This document shows positions 17,905-26,862 of a DNA stretch of 64,000 nt, in pieces. The first letter of the stretch is position 1; each line of letters opens with the position of its first letter. The translations under genes and the position numbers were made by a program. The notes beneath the pieces were generated by a model. It saw only the letters and a list, made by a program, of their open reading frames with translations. It searched no databases and had not been told where the DNA came from. This DNA comes from Actinomycetota bacterium (GTDB lineage: Bacteria > Actinomycetota > Nitriliruptoria > Nitriliruptorales > Nitriliruptoraceae), in assembly GCA_019347575.1 (NCBI GenBank), contig JAHWKY010000005.1, positions 62,001 to 126,000 of the forward strand. The letters are read 5' to 3'.

Positions 17905-18888
17905 GTGTTGACGGTCGGTGTCGATATCGGCGGCTCGTCCATCCACGCGCTCGTCCTCGACGACGCCGGTGACGGTGACGAGGTTGTGGGCCGCGTCCAT
18001 CTGCGAACCCCGATGACCGGCGATCGCACCGACGTGCTCGACGTGATGTGGGCCGCGGTGCAGGAGTCGATCGAGGCCGGGGACGCCTCCATCGACGACA
18101 TCCCAGCGGTGGGTATCGCCAGCCCGGGGATCGTCATCGAGGGCACCGTCGGCGGGGCGTTCAACGTGCCCGGGTGGTACGAGCGGTTCTCGATCCAGAG
18201 GCTGTTCGAGGAGCGCGTCGAGCGACCCTGCCGCGTGATCAACGATGCGACCGCTGCTGCCGTGGGTGAGCATCGTCTCGGTGCGGGGCGCGGCCACGAC
18301 AACCTCCTCTACGTGACCATCGGCACGGGGGTCGGCGGCGGCCTGATCCTCGGAGGAAAGCCGTACGAGGGTCGCCTCGGAGGCGCCGGCGAGCTCGGTC
18401 ACATGATCGTGCAGCGCGGGGGAGCCGTGTGCCCGTGTGGCCGGCGCGGCTGCGTCGAGGCGTACGCGGGGCGCCGGGCGATGGCGCAGGCGGCCGAGCG
18501 CGAGATGGCCGCGGGGCGCCACACCATCCTGTTCGACCTCAAGGACGAGCAGGGCAAGCGGCGGCTGACATCGGGTGTGTTCCGGGCGGCGCTCGACGCG
18601 GGCGATCCCTTCGTCGGCGACCTGCTCGATGATGCGATCTCGGCGCTCGGCGCGGGCATCGCCTCGACCGTCAACCTCCTCGACGTCGAGCTGGTCCTGA
18701 TAGGGGGAGGGTTCGCCGACAAGTTCGCGCCCTTCTTCGTCTACCGAGTGGAGGCCGCGGCCCGCCCCAGCCTCTTCCTGCAACCGCCCCACGTCCGCTT
18801 CGGTACGGCCGACCTGGGAGGTGACGCCAGCGCCCTGGGCGCCGCCATGGTGGCGCGTGACGACGTCATCGACGACGGGGACGGCTAG
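17905..18888 (+). CDS. ROK-family sugar kinase
   Basis: This 327-residue ROK protein has the phosphate-binding motif VGVDIGGSSIHALVLDD at the N-terminus and the adenosine-region TIGTGVGGGLILGG. The ROK signature follows: HMIVQRGGAVCPCGRRGCVE, with its Cys residues and the preceding His forming the zinc site. No N-terminal winged helix is present, so it is a kinase rather than a NagC-type repressor. Glucokinase is the likeliest activity, but the sugar is not determined. The GTG at 17905 has GAGGAG eight bases upstream. It is divergent from pruA. Confidence 0.9.
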   Translation: MLTVGVDIGGSSIHALVLDDAGDGDEVVGRVHLRTPMTGDRTDVLDVMWAAVQESIEAGDASIDDIPAVGIASPGIVIEGTVGGAFNVPGWYERFSIQRLFEERVERPCRVINDATAAAVGEHRLGAGRGHDNLLYVTIGTGVGGGLILGGKPYEGRLGGAGELGHMIVQRGGAVCPCGRRGCVEAYAGRRAMAQAAEREMAAGRHTILFDLKDEQGKRRLTSGVFRAALDAGDPFVGDLLDDAISALGAGIASTVNLLDVELVLIGGGFADKFAPFFVYRVEAAARPSLFLQPPHVRFGTADLGGDASALGAAMVARDDVIDDGDG

Positions 18889-18944
18889 GAGGCTGGCGTT
18901 ACGCTGGCCTCTCGCCCTCGGCTGCCGTCAGCAGGAGCGCCCCC

Positions 18945-20570
18945 GTGACCCACCTCGACGACGCGCGCACCATCGTCACGTTCCTGCGCGCTGCGGTCGA
19001 CCACGCCGTGACCCGCCTCGCCGAGCAGACCAGCAAGGACGGGCGCATCTCCGTGTCGGCGCTCGACGAGCACCAGACCGTGGCCTACGACATCGCCGCG
19101 CTCGCGTCCCGGGTCGCCGCCGCCGAGCGGTTGCTCACTTACGGCGAGCACGGCGGACGGGAGGCCGCGCTCGCGCTCGCGTTCGCTGCGGAGACGGCAG
19201 CTGACCTCGCCGGACGCGTCACGGGTCGCCTCGATCGCTACGGGCTCGACGCTGCCTGGCTCGCGGGAGATATCGGGGCGGCGGTGGAAGCTGGCCGCTC
19301 GAGCGACTTCCTGACAGCGCTCGGCGCCGCGGTGATCGACGGGGACGGCGAAGCAGGGCCGCGCCACCTCGGCGAGGAGCGCGAGATGGTGCGCGACACC
19401 TTCCGTCGGTTCGCCGAGGAGCGCGTGAAGCCGGTCGCTGAGGAGATCCACCGTGAGGATCGTGACATCCCCGACGAGATCATCCAGGGTCTCGCCGAGC
19501 TCGGCTGCTTCGCCCTGTCGATCCCCGATACCTACGGGGGTTACGCCGAGGGTGGCGAGGACGACCTGCTCAACATGGTGCTCGTCACCGAGGAGCTCTC
19601 ACGCGGCTCGCTGGGCGTCGCGGGCTCGCTCATCACGCGCCCCGAGATCATCTCCACGGCCATCCTGCGGGGCGGCACCGAGGAGCAGAAGCAACGCTGG
19701 CTGCCGGCGATCGCGTCGGGTGAGAAGATGTGCGCCGTCGCGGTCACCGAGCCCGACTTCGGGTCGGACGTCGCCGGGGTCAAGACCATGGCGACCCGCA
19801 CTGGCGACGAGTGGGTGATCGACGGCGTCAAGACGTGGTGCACCTTCGCGGGCAAGGCGGAGCTGCTGCTGCTGCTCGCGCGCACCGATCCGGACCGGTC
19901 GAAGGGCCACCGTGGTCTGTCGCTGTTCGTGGTTCCCAAGCCGCGCAACGAGGGTCATTCGTTCGAGGTCACCCAGGACGGTGGCGGGCGGATGACCGGT
20001 CGCGCCATCTCCACCCTCGGCTACCGCGGGATGCATAGCTTCGAGGTCGTGTTCGAGAACTGGCGGGTGGCGCACACCGACCTCATCGGCGAGGACGACG
20101 GCGTCGGGCAGGGCTTCTACCTGCAGATGCAGGCGTTCGCCGCGGGTCGGCTGCAGACCGCCGCGCGGGCGCAGGGGCTGATGCAGGCCGCGCTCGACGC
20201 CGCGGTCACCTACACCGGGCAGCGGCACGTGTTCGGCGAGCCGCTCGCGAGCTACGAGCTGACCCGGACCAAGATCGCCCGCATGGCCGCGGAGCTGGTC
20301 GCGTCGCGCAACTTCTCGTTCGAGGTGGCGCGGATGCTCGCCGGGGGGGAGGGTCAGCTCGAGGCGAGCGAGGTCAAGCAGTTCAGCTGCCTGGCGGCCG
20401 AGTGGATCACCCGCGAGGCGCAGCAGCTGCACGGTGGGTACGGCTACGCCGAGGAGTACGCCGTCAGCCGCTACTTCGTCGACGCGCGCGTGCTGTCGAT
20501 CTTCGAGGGCGCTGACGAGGTGCTGGCCCTACGGGTGATCGCGCGCACCCTGCTCCAGGACGCGCTCTAG
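18945..20570 (+). CDS. Acyl-CoA dehydrogenase, probably (2S)-methylsuccinyl-CoA dehydrogenase
   Basis: This 541-residue flavoprotein has a normal acyl-CoA dehydrogenase core from about residue 148 (EEREMVRDTFRRFAEERVKP). It carries MCAVAVTEPDFGSDVAGVK for FAD binding, HGGYGYAEEYAVSRYF and the C-terminal FEGADEVLALRVIAR. The first 145 or so residues form an extra helical domain absent from ordinary members. A similar extension and total length are typical of methylsuccinyl-CoA dehydrogenase (Mcd) of the ethylmalonyl-CoA pathway, so I propose that function as inference. No crotonyl-CoA carboxylase or mutase lies in the window to confirm it. It starts at GTG 18945, 56 bases after the ROK gene. 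Confidence 0.88.
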   Translation: MTHLDDARTIVTFLRAAVDHAVTRLAEQTSKDGRISVSALDEHQTVAYDIAALASRVAAAERLLTYGEHGGREAALALAFAAETAADLAGRVTGRLDRYGLDAAWLAGDIGAAVEAGRSSDFLTALGAAVIDGDGEAGPRHLGEEREMVRDTFRRFAEERVKPVAEEIHREDRDIPDEIIQGLAELGCFALSIPDTYGGYAEGGEDDLLNMVLVTEELSRGSLGVAGSLITRPEIISTAILRGGTEEQKQRWLPAIASGEKMCAVAVTEPDFGSDVAGVKTMATRTGDEWVIDGVKTWCTFAGKAELLLLLARTDPDRSKGHRGLSLFVVPKPRNEGHSFEVTQDGGGRMTGRAISTLGYRGMHSFEVVFENWRVAHTDLIGEDDGVGQGFYLQMQAFAAGRLQTAARAQGLMQAALDAAVTYTGQRHVFGEPLASYELTRTKIARMAAELVASRNFSFEVARMLAGGEGQLEASEVKQFSCLAAEWITREAQQLHGGYGYAEEYAVSRYFVDARVLSIFEGADEVLALRVIARTLLQDAL

Positions 20571-23500
20571 TTCCCGTGGTCACCGTCGCGAGCCCCGACG
20601 AGCGCACGGTCACGCCCGTTCGCGATGGCGACCGCGATGGCACGGTTGCCGGCGCGGCGCTGGAGGCCGGTCAGGTCGGGCCCGGGGAGGGACGTGCCGG
20701 CGGCGCGTGAACGCTGTACCGCTGGTTGTGGTGGCGCGGTGGCCGCGGGTACCGGGTTCGCGGTCGCCCCGTTCCCTCCGACCCCCGCACCGCTACCGCT
20801 GGAGCTGCTGCTCGAGGTCGCGCTAGGGCCGAAGGTGTGCTTGCTTCCGGCCCGGAAGATCACCGTCGACCGGGTGTGATCCACGCCGGCTTCGATCGCG
20901 GCGCCGCCCTGGCCCTTGCCGCCGGTACCGGAGACCTTCACGGAGTAGCGGTCGAGGTCGAAGACCTTGGCGACCATGGACGTCTCGAGCGTCACACCTT
21001 CGACGAGGCGTTCCACCACGGCGATGACCCCGCTGCGGGTCGCACTGGAACCCGCTCCCTCCAGGTACTGGCGGACCTCGGTGACCATGTTCACCAGGAT
21101 CTGCTCGGCTCCGGTCACGGTCGTGCCGACACTCACCTCGACACCGAACATGCCGCCCACGCCGGCCTGTACCTCGTCCAGACGCCGCCGCAGCTGGGCG
21201 ACGACGGAGCCGGGAAGGATGGCCGCGAGCACCTGGAAGATCCCCGTGGACGCAGCCGCCGTGACCTTCGTCTCCATCTTGAGCTCGCTGGCATCGAGTG
21301 CCATCGTGGCGTAGTGGAGTTTGAGCATCAGCGAGGTCGTGTGCTGTCCCGAGAAGCCACCCTGGACCAGTCGGGCCACACCGGGCAGACCCGCCTTGCC
21401 CTCCACGCCGACGGAGGCCGACATGCCGACGGTCACCGACTGCGTCGCTCCACCGCCCTGTTGGTTCAGAGCCAGTTCGGTCTCGGCGAACCGCTCGGCG
21501 AGCGCCGTCCCCTTCAGGTCGACGGTCCCGAGCGCACTCGCCTCGCCCTCTGCCTCGACGTAGTCGGCGACGCGGAACCGCAACGAGGTGGCGCGGTCGG
21601 CGAACGACGCGACGGTGCCGGCGTGAGCCATCGCGTTGAAGGGGGCAGGTAGCACGCCGGCGGCGCCGAGCCCGCCGAGGAAGGTGACCATGCCGCCGAG
21701 GCCGTCGCAGGTGTCGTCGTCGCCGCCCTTGTTGAACTCGAAGGTGCCCGTGAGCGTGCCTCGGTAACCGCCCTCGACGCGGCCCTTCGCGGACGCGAGG
21801 TCGACGCTCTCGCCCGAGAGCGCCTTGAACGCGTCGACGAGGTCTGATGAGTTCGATGAGCCCGCCGGCACGTTGACCTCGACGCCCACGCCGCCGCCCT
21901 GGCTGGTGTTGGCCTGCACGTTGAGACCGAGCGTCCCCTGACCCGTCAGGGTCACCGTGAACTTGTCACCTACCCGTTTGATCGCGATCTCCGAGCCACC
22001 ACCGAGCCGCACGTTGACGACCCGCACGGGGATGTCGACGTTGCCCTTCACGAAGAACTTGAGCTCGTTCTCGCTGTCGGGTCCGAGGTTGGGGAGCATG
22101 TCGTCGACGCACGGGCCTATCGCCTGGCCGAGCGGGGCGCAGACCTCGCCGAGCAGCTCGCGCTCCCGTTGGGCGCGACCACGTTGGACCTTGGCGCGGG
22201 TCGAGGCGACCAGGCGTGAGGCACGCGCTCGCAGGCTCCGGCCGGTGCCACGCAGACCGTTCACGGCGGCGTTCTTCAGCTGTCGGACGCGGTCGACGCC
22301 ACGTTGGATCGCCTGCTTGGCGCCGTCCCAGATCTCCCGTGCCTTCTGCTGCAGGAGCTCGATGCCACGGCGCATCCGCGCCTTCAAGCTGTCCCACGCT
22401 CGCTGGAACCCCTGCGCCAGCTGCTGCGCCTTCTCCCGGACGCGCTGGACGAACTGTCGGATACGCGACGTCACGGCCGTGATCGCGGTCTTGATGGGAC
22501 CGGGCACGAGTGACCAGACGGTGGACAGCAGCCCGCGGACACGGTCGGCAGTGCCTCCCGCGCGACCGCGGATGGCACCGACGAGCCGGTCGAACGCACG
22601 GCGCGCACCGTTCACGAGCCCGTCCCACGCGCGCTTCGCAGCGTTGCCGATCCGACCGATCGTCGCGCGGATCCCGCTGACGAGTCGGTCGATGCCGGCG
22701 CGCAGCCGTTGGGCGAGGCCGGCCAGCGTCTGGGCGACGCGATCGACGACGCGGGCGACCGCCGCGCTGGCTCGCTCGATCCCGTTCGCGACGGCGTCGG
22801 CGACGTCAGCGCCGCGCTGGAGCACCCACCCCCCAACGTCGCCGGCGAACTGCCGCAGCTGGGCCAGGCGCTCCCGGACGGTCCGCTGGACGCCGCGCTT
22901 GACGCGCGTGTACAGGCTCTCCGCGCCCCGTCCGATGCCCTCGAGGACGGCTGCACCGTCGCAGTCGAGATCCGGCAGGGCGGTCTCTCCCGACCGGCTC
23001 GCCGACTCGAGGCGCTGCCGGGTCCCTCCTGCCTCGCGACCACCGCCAGCCGCGGCACCGCCTGCAGTTCGGGCACCGGGAACGACGACCGCAGGGATCA
23101 CCCCAGCCATCGATGCGAACCCGCCCACCTCGCGCTGTGCCTCCTGGGCAGCCCGTTCCCCTTGACGTGATGGACCTCGAGACTCCGAGGCCGTCCGGCG
23201 TTCGAGGTCCTGCGCGTCCGTCTCTCCCCGGCTCCGTTCCCGACGGACATCGGTGTCGGCCTGCTCCCCACGCTGCTCGCCTGCACGTGTAGCCCGGCCC
23301 TCCTCCCGATCGGCCTCACCCTCGCCACCGCTGAAGATCCCGCTCAGGCCGCTGAGGAGGCCGCGGGCCCGATCGAGCAGGCCGAACGGGATGTCGAGCC
23401 GCTGCACCGTCGTGTCGGCACTGCGCTGCAGCGATGTCCCCCCCGCCAGGATGTCGGATCCGTGGGGGAGGAGGTCGGCTTCGAACACGAACCAGTCCCT

Positions 23501-23770
23501 CGGGGTCGCGTGGGCAGGTCCGACGAGTGGTTCGGGCGGGGCGTGGCGCGGGGTGAGGAGGGCCGCGGTCGCCCGGTTGCCGATGGTGCGCTGGAGCGCG
23601 AGCAACCGGTCCGAGCCGATGCCTGGTGCCTGCGGGTCCTCGTGGAGGCAGCCGACGAGTTGCCCGCACGACTGGAGCGACTCCGGCGCCGTGTCCTCGT
23701 GCTGCGCCTCGCGAGCGGCCGGCTCGAGATCACGGGCGTGCTCGCCCGTCCGGATGGTCGCCGCGTCCAC
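20567..23770 (-). CDS. Large protein with eCIS-associated 'LQRxxGNRA' motifs, candidate injection-system cargo
   Basis: This 1,067-residue protein has LALQRTIGNRATAALL near residues 57-72 and LQRRAGNRAIAVAI near 1036-1049, plus scattered short VQR/LQR elements. This is the motif style found in DUF4157 proteins and other proteins of extracellular contractile injection systems. No HExxH metalloprotease motif is present. Residues about 290-560 are a long run of amphipathic, basic helices with repeated VxRIRxxVQRV and RAWDGL patterns. Residues about 575-1000 are beta-rich and Gly-rich, with FEFNKGGDDD. There is no signal peptide or clear TM helix. The GTG at 23770 has GGAGAGG five bases upstream. 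The eCIS genes begin 34 kb away, so membership is inference. Confidence 0.72.
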   Translation of the reverse strand: MDAATIRTGEHARDLEPAAREAQHEDTAPESLQSCGQLVGCLHEDPQAPGIGSDRLLALQRTIGNRATAALLTPRHAPPEPLVGPAHATPRDWFVFEADLLPHGSDILAGGTSLQRSADTTVQRLDIPFGLLDRARGLLSGLSGIFSGGEGEADREEGRATRAGEQRGEQADTDVRRERSRGETDAQDLERRTASESRGPSRQGERAAQEAQREVGGFASMAGVIPAVVVPGARTAGGAAAGGGREAGGTRQRLESASRSGETALPDLDCDGAAVLEGIGRGAESLYTRVKRGVQRTVRERLAQLRQFAGDVGGWVLQRGADVADAVANGIERASAAVARVVDRVAQTLAGLAQRLRAGIDRLVSGIRATIGRIGNAAKRAWDGLVNGARRAFDRLVGAIRGRAGGTADRVRGLLSTVWSLVPGPIKTAITAVTSRIRQFVQRVREKAQQLAQGFQRAWDSLKARMRRGIELLQQKAREIWDGAKQAIQRGVDRVRQLKNAAVNGLRGTGRSLRARASRLVASTRAKVQRGRAQRERELLGEVCAPLGQAIGPCVDDMLPNLGPDSENELKFFVKGNVDIPVRVVNVRLGGGSEIAIKRVGDKFTVTLTGQGTLGLNVQANTSQGGGVGVEVNVPAGSSNSSDLVDAFKALSGESVDLASAKGRVEGGYRGTLTGTFEFNKGGDDDTCDGLGGMVTFLGGLGAAGVLPAPFNAMAHAGTVASFADRATSLRFRVADYVEAEGEASALGTVDLKGTALAERFAETELALNQQGGGATQSVTVGMSASVGVEGKAGLPGVARLVQGGFSGQHTTSLMLKLHYATMALDASELKMETKVTAAASTGIFQVLAAILPGSVVAQLRRRLDEVQAGVGGMFGVEVSVGTTVTGAEQILVNMVTEVRQYLEGAGSSATRSGVIAVVERLVEGVTLETSMVAKVFDLDRYSVKVSGTGGKGQGGAAIEAGVDHTRSTVIFRAGSKHTFGPSATSSSSSSGSGAGVGGNGATANPVPAATAPPQPAVQRSRAAGTSLPGPDLTGLQRRAGNRAIAVAIANGRDRALVGARDGDHGN

Positions 23771-23916
23771 CTGGGCCTCTCCGTCACCTCACGTCCCGCG
23801 CATGGTTCCACCCAGCCCCGCTGGGGGGGACCACTTCGGGCCAGGTGGGTAGGAACACCTCGCTGCCCGACCGGGCACGGCAGGGGGACCGTTCGGGCTG
23901 GACGGCCGTGCGGGAC

Positions 23917-23963
23917 TTGACGAGCACCCGTTGCAGGGCGAACATTAGCGCTGTTAACTTAAC
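23917..23963 (+). promoter_or_regulatory. Promoter and operator of the mmpL-tetR operon
   Basis: TTGCAG (23931-23936) and TTAACT (23954-23959) are spaced 17 bases apart and make a reasonable -35/-10 pair; TTGACG at 23917 is an alternative -35. The perfect 11-bp palindrome GTTAACTTAAC (23953-23963) overlaps the -10 and stands out as AT-rich in this GC-rich DNA. It is also bracketed by a direct repeat CGCTGTT. It is a likely operator for the TetR encoded at the end of the operon. Confidence 0.5.
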
Positions 23964-23989
23964 GCTGTTCAGTCCATGAGGAGCGCTCG

Positions 23990-26221
23990 ATGTTCGCTCG
24001 CATCGCCGCCATGCTCGTCCATCGCCGCCGCGCGGTGCTGATCGCGGCGCTCCTCGGCTTCATCGCCGCCGGGGCGATGGGCGGTGACGTCCAGGAGCAC
24101 CTCTCCGTCGGGGGCTTCGACGATCCCGAGTCGGAGTCGACCCGGGCCGCCGAGGTGCTGGAGGAGCACTTCGCCCAGGGCATCCCCAACCTGGTGCTGC
24201 TCGTCGAGTCGCGTGCCGGCTCGGTGGACGACGTCGCCGCCGAGGGCCAGTCGCTGACCGAGCGGGTGGCCGACGCCGAGCACGTGGCCGAGGCAGCCTC
24301 CTACTGGTCGCTCGGCAACCCACCGCCGCTGCGCAGCGGGGACGGGTCGAAGGCCCTCGTGCTCGCGCGGATCGAGGGCACGCAGAGCGAGCAGCTCGAG
24401 CGGGCAGGCGAGCTGCGCGAGGAGTTCACCTACGAGGACGACACGTTCAGCGTGAGCGTCGGAGGGTTCGCCGCCACCTTCGACGAGATCAACCAGATCG
24501 TTGAGGAGGACCTCGTCAAGGCGGAGCTCATCGTCTTCCCGTTGACCTTCGTGCTCCTCATCATCGTGTTCGGAGGCGTCGTCGCCGCGTTGCTGCCGCT
24601 CGGTGTCGGCGGCTTCGCGATCGTCGGGACGTTCTTCGTGCTCAAGCTCATCGCGCAGGGCACAGAGGTCTCGATCTTCGCCCTGAACTTCACCACCGCG
24701 ATGGGCCTGGGCCTCGCCATCGACTACGCGTTGCTCGTGGTGTCCCGCTTCCGTGAGGAGCTCGCAGCGGGGTACGACACGGCGACGGCGGTCAGCCGGA
24801 CCGTCCAGACCGCTGGCCGGACCGTGCTCTTCAGCGGGCTCACCGTCGCGGCAGCCCTGGCGGCGCTGCTCGTGTTTCGCTTCGCCTTCCTGCGCTCGTT
24901 CGCCTACGCGGGCATGGCGGTGGTTGGTCTCGCCGTCGTGGGGGCGGTCGTCGTGCTCCCGGCGGGTCTCGCCGTGCTCGGGCCCCGCGTCAACAAGTGG
25001 CAGGTGCGCAAGCGTGCCGCCCGACCGGAGCACGAGGAGGGCACCTGGCACCGTATCGCCATGGCGGTGATGCGCCGGCCGATCCCCATCGCGACCGTGG
25101 TGATGGTCTTCCTCACGTTCCTCGGACTGCCTTTCCTCGGCGTCGAGCTCGGCTTCCCCGACGACCGGGTGCTTCCGCCGGGAGCGGAGACGCGCGAGGT
25201 CGGGGACACGATCAGGGCGGAGTTCAACTCCAACGAGGCGGTCCCCGTCCAGGTGGTGGTCCCCGGCGTGGACGCTCGGGATCGCGGCGAGGACGTCGAC
25301 GCCTACGCCACCGCGCTGTCGCAGGTGGATGGGGTCGCCCGCGTTGACGCTGCCACCGGCAGCTACCTCGCCGGCTTCCAGGTGTTCGAGGGTGGGCCCC
25401 TCAGCGAGCGCTTCGTCGCCGCTGACGCGACCTACCTGTCGGTCGTGCTGTCCGAGGAACCGATCTCGCTCGAGGGCGAGGAGATCGTCCGCGACGTCCG
25501 TGCGGTCGACGCCCCGTTCGAGCAGGTCCTCGTCGGTGGGGGATCGGCCGAGCTCGTCGATGGCAAGGCGGGCCTGCTCGGGCAGATGCCTCTGGCGCTC
25601 GCGCTGATCGCCGCGATCACGTTCATCGTGCTGTTCCTGATGTTCGGATCGATCCTGGTGCCCTTCAAGGCCATCGCGCTGAACCTGTTCAGTCTCACGG
25701 CGACGTTCGGGGCGATGGTGTGGGTGTTCCAGGACGGCAACCTCAGCGGACTGCTGGGCTTCACGGCGACGGGGACGCTGGTCACCACGATGCCGGTGCT
25801 CATGTTCTGCGTGGCGTTCGGCCTGAGCATGGACTACGAGGTGTTCATGCTGTCGCGCATCAAGGAGGAGTACGACCGCAGCGGCGACAACGTCGGCTCC
25901 GTCGCCTCCGGCCTCGAGCACACCGGCCGCATCGTGACCGCGGCCGCGGTGCTGATCGCGGTGGTGTTCGCGGCGTTCTCGACCGGACGGGTGTCGTTCA
26001 TCAAACTGTTCGGCATCGGCATGGCCCTGGCCGTCCTCGTCGACGCCTTCCTCATCCGGGCCACGCTGGTCCCGGCCTTCATGCGCCTGGCGGGGCGGGC
26101 GAACTGGTGGGCGCCCGGTCCGCTCCGTCGGCTGCACGAGCGCATCGGCCTGTCGGAGAGCGTCGACCTCGACGACACCCCGCCCACCTCCGAGGCCTCC
26201 CAGGTCGGGGTCTCGGCGTGA
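23990..26221 (+). CDS. MMPL/RND-family membrane exporter
   Basis: This 743-residue inner-membrane transporter has the MMPL topology: one N-terminal helix, a periplasmic domain, a bundle of helices (about residues 180-340), a second periplasmic domain (about 380-520) and a second bundle to about 700. Recognisable pieces are GLGLAIDYALLVVSRFREEL in the first half and FGLSMDYEVFMLSRIKEEYD in the second. Their Asp-Tyr pairs are the proton-relay residues of the family. Likely substrates are lipids, glycolipids or hydrophobic drugs; the specific one is unknown. The ATG has GAGGAGCGC just upstream. Its stop overlaps the GTG of the TetR gene (GTGA), and both probably come from the operator-containing promoter upstream. 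Confidence 0.94.
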   Translation: MFARIAAMLVHRRRAVLIAALLGFIAAGAMGGDVQEHLSVGGFDDPESESTRAAEVLEEHFAQGIPNLVLLVESRAGSVDDVAAEGQSLTERVADAEHVAEAASYWSLGNPPPLRSGDGSKALVLARIEGTQSEQLERAGELREEFTYEDDTFSVSVGGFAATFDEINQIVEEDLVKAELIVFPLTFVLLIIVFGGVVAALLPLGVGGFAIVGTFFVLKLIAQGTEVSIFALNFTTAMGLGLAIDYALLVVSRFREELAAGYDTATAVSRTVQTAGRTVLFSGLTVAAALAALLVFRFAFLRSFAYAGMAVVGLAVVGAVVVLPAGLAVLGPRVNKWQVRKRAARPEHEEGTWHRIAMAVMRRPIPIATVVMVFLTFLGLPFLGVELGFPDDRVLPPGAETREVGDTIRAEFNSNEAVPVQVVVPGVDARDRGEDVDAYATALSQVDGVARVDAATGSYLAGFQVFEGGPLSERFVAADATYLSVVLSEEPISLEGEEIVRDVRAVDAPFEQVLVGGGSAELVDGKAGLLGQMPLALALIAAITFIVLFLMFGSILVPFKAIALNLFSLTATFGAMVWVFQDGNLSGLLGFTATGTLVTTMPVLMFCVAFGLSMDYEVFMLSRIKEEYDRSGDNVGSVASGLEHTGRIVTAAAVLIAVVFAAFSTGRVSFIKLFGIGMALAVLVDAFLIRATLVPAFMRLAGRANWWAPGPLRRLHERIGLSESVDLDDTPPTSEASQVGVSA

Positions 26222-26850
26222 CCCCGGCCGAACGCGCTCGCGCGCCCCGCGGACAGGGTGATCGGCTGCGCGAAGAGCTGCTCGACGCTGCCGAGCAACT
26301 GCTCGTCGAACGGGGCAGCGTCGATGCGGTCTCGGTGCGCCAGATCGTCGAGCACGTCGGTTGCACGCCGCCGGCGATGTACCTGCACTTCGAGGACAAG
26401 GACGGGCTGTTCCGGGAGGTCTGTGGGCGGAGGTTCGAGGAGTTCGGGGCCGCTCTCGAGGAGGCTGCCGCCGACGCCACCGACCCACTCGATGAGCTGC
26501 AGCGACGGGGCATGGCGTACGTGCGCTACGGCCTCGAGCACCCGGAGGCCTACCGCGTGCTGTTCCTCGCCCGCAGCGACGAGCGCAACTGGGAGATGAC
26601 CGAGGACGACCCCGGGATGCGTGCGCTCAGCGCCCTGGTGGCGGCGGTCCAGCGCGCCATAGACGCTGGAGCCCTCGTCGCGGACGACGCACCGACCGTC
26701 GCGGTGGCGCTGTGGGCCGCGGTGCACGGGACGACGGCGCTGCTGCTCAACCAGCCGTCGGGTGAGGATGGTCCCCTGGTGATGCCGGGTGTGGAGGCGT
26801 TGACCGACCGCGTCCTGCAGATGTGCATCGACGGCCTCCGCCCACGCTGA
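26218..26850 (+). CDS. TetR/AcrR-family transcriptional regulator
   Basis: This 210-residue repressor has an N-terminal helix-turn-helix domain (LLDAAEQLLVERGSVDAVSV, then RQIVEHVGCTPPAMYLHFEDKDGLF) and a helical ligand-binding domain of the WHG/TetR_C type. The GTG at 26218 overlaps the MMPL stop by 4 bases. It most likely represses the mmpL-tetR operon through the GTTAACTTAAC palindrome upstream, releasing when the exported compound or a fatty acyl ligand binds. That link is inferred from gene order. Confidence 0.93.
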   Translation: MTPAERARAPRGQGDRLREELLDAAEQLLVERGSVDAVSVRQIVEHVGCTPPAMYLHFEDKDGLFREVCGRRFEEFGAALEEAAADATDPLDELQRRGMAYVRYGLEHPEAYRVLFLARSDERNWEMTEDDPGMRALSALVAAVQRAIDAGALVADDAPTVAVALWAAVHGTTALLLNQPSGEDGPLVMPGVEALTDRVLQMCIDGLRPR

Positions 26851-26862
26851 CCGTCACCTCGG

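Noticed and set aside
20567-23770. Calling this gene a DUF4157 metalloprotease
   Set aside because: The LQRxxGNRA motif is there but no HExxH was found, so only motif kinship is claimed.
23969-26488. 839-codon minus-strand open frame over the MMPL gene
   Set aside because: Low-complexity charged shadow; the plus strand has membrane helices and MMPL motifs.
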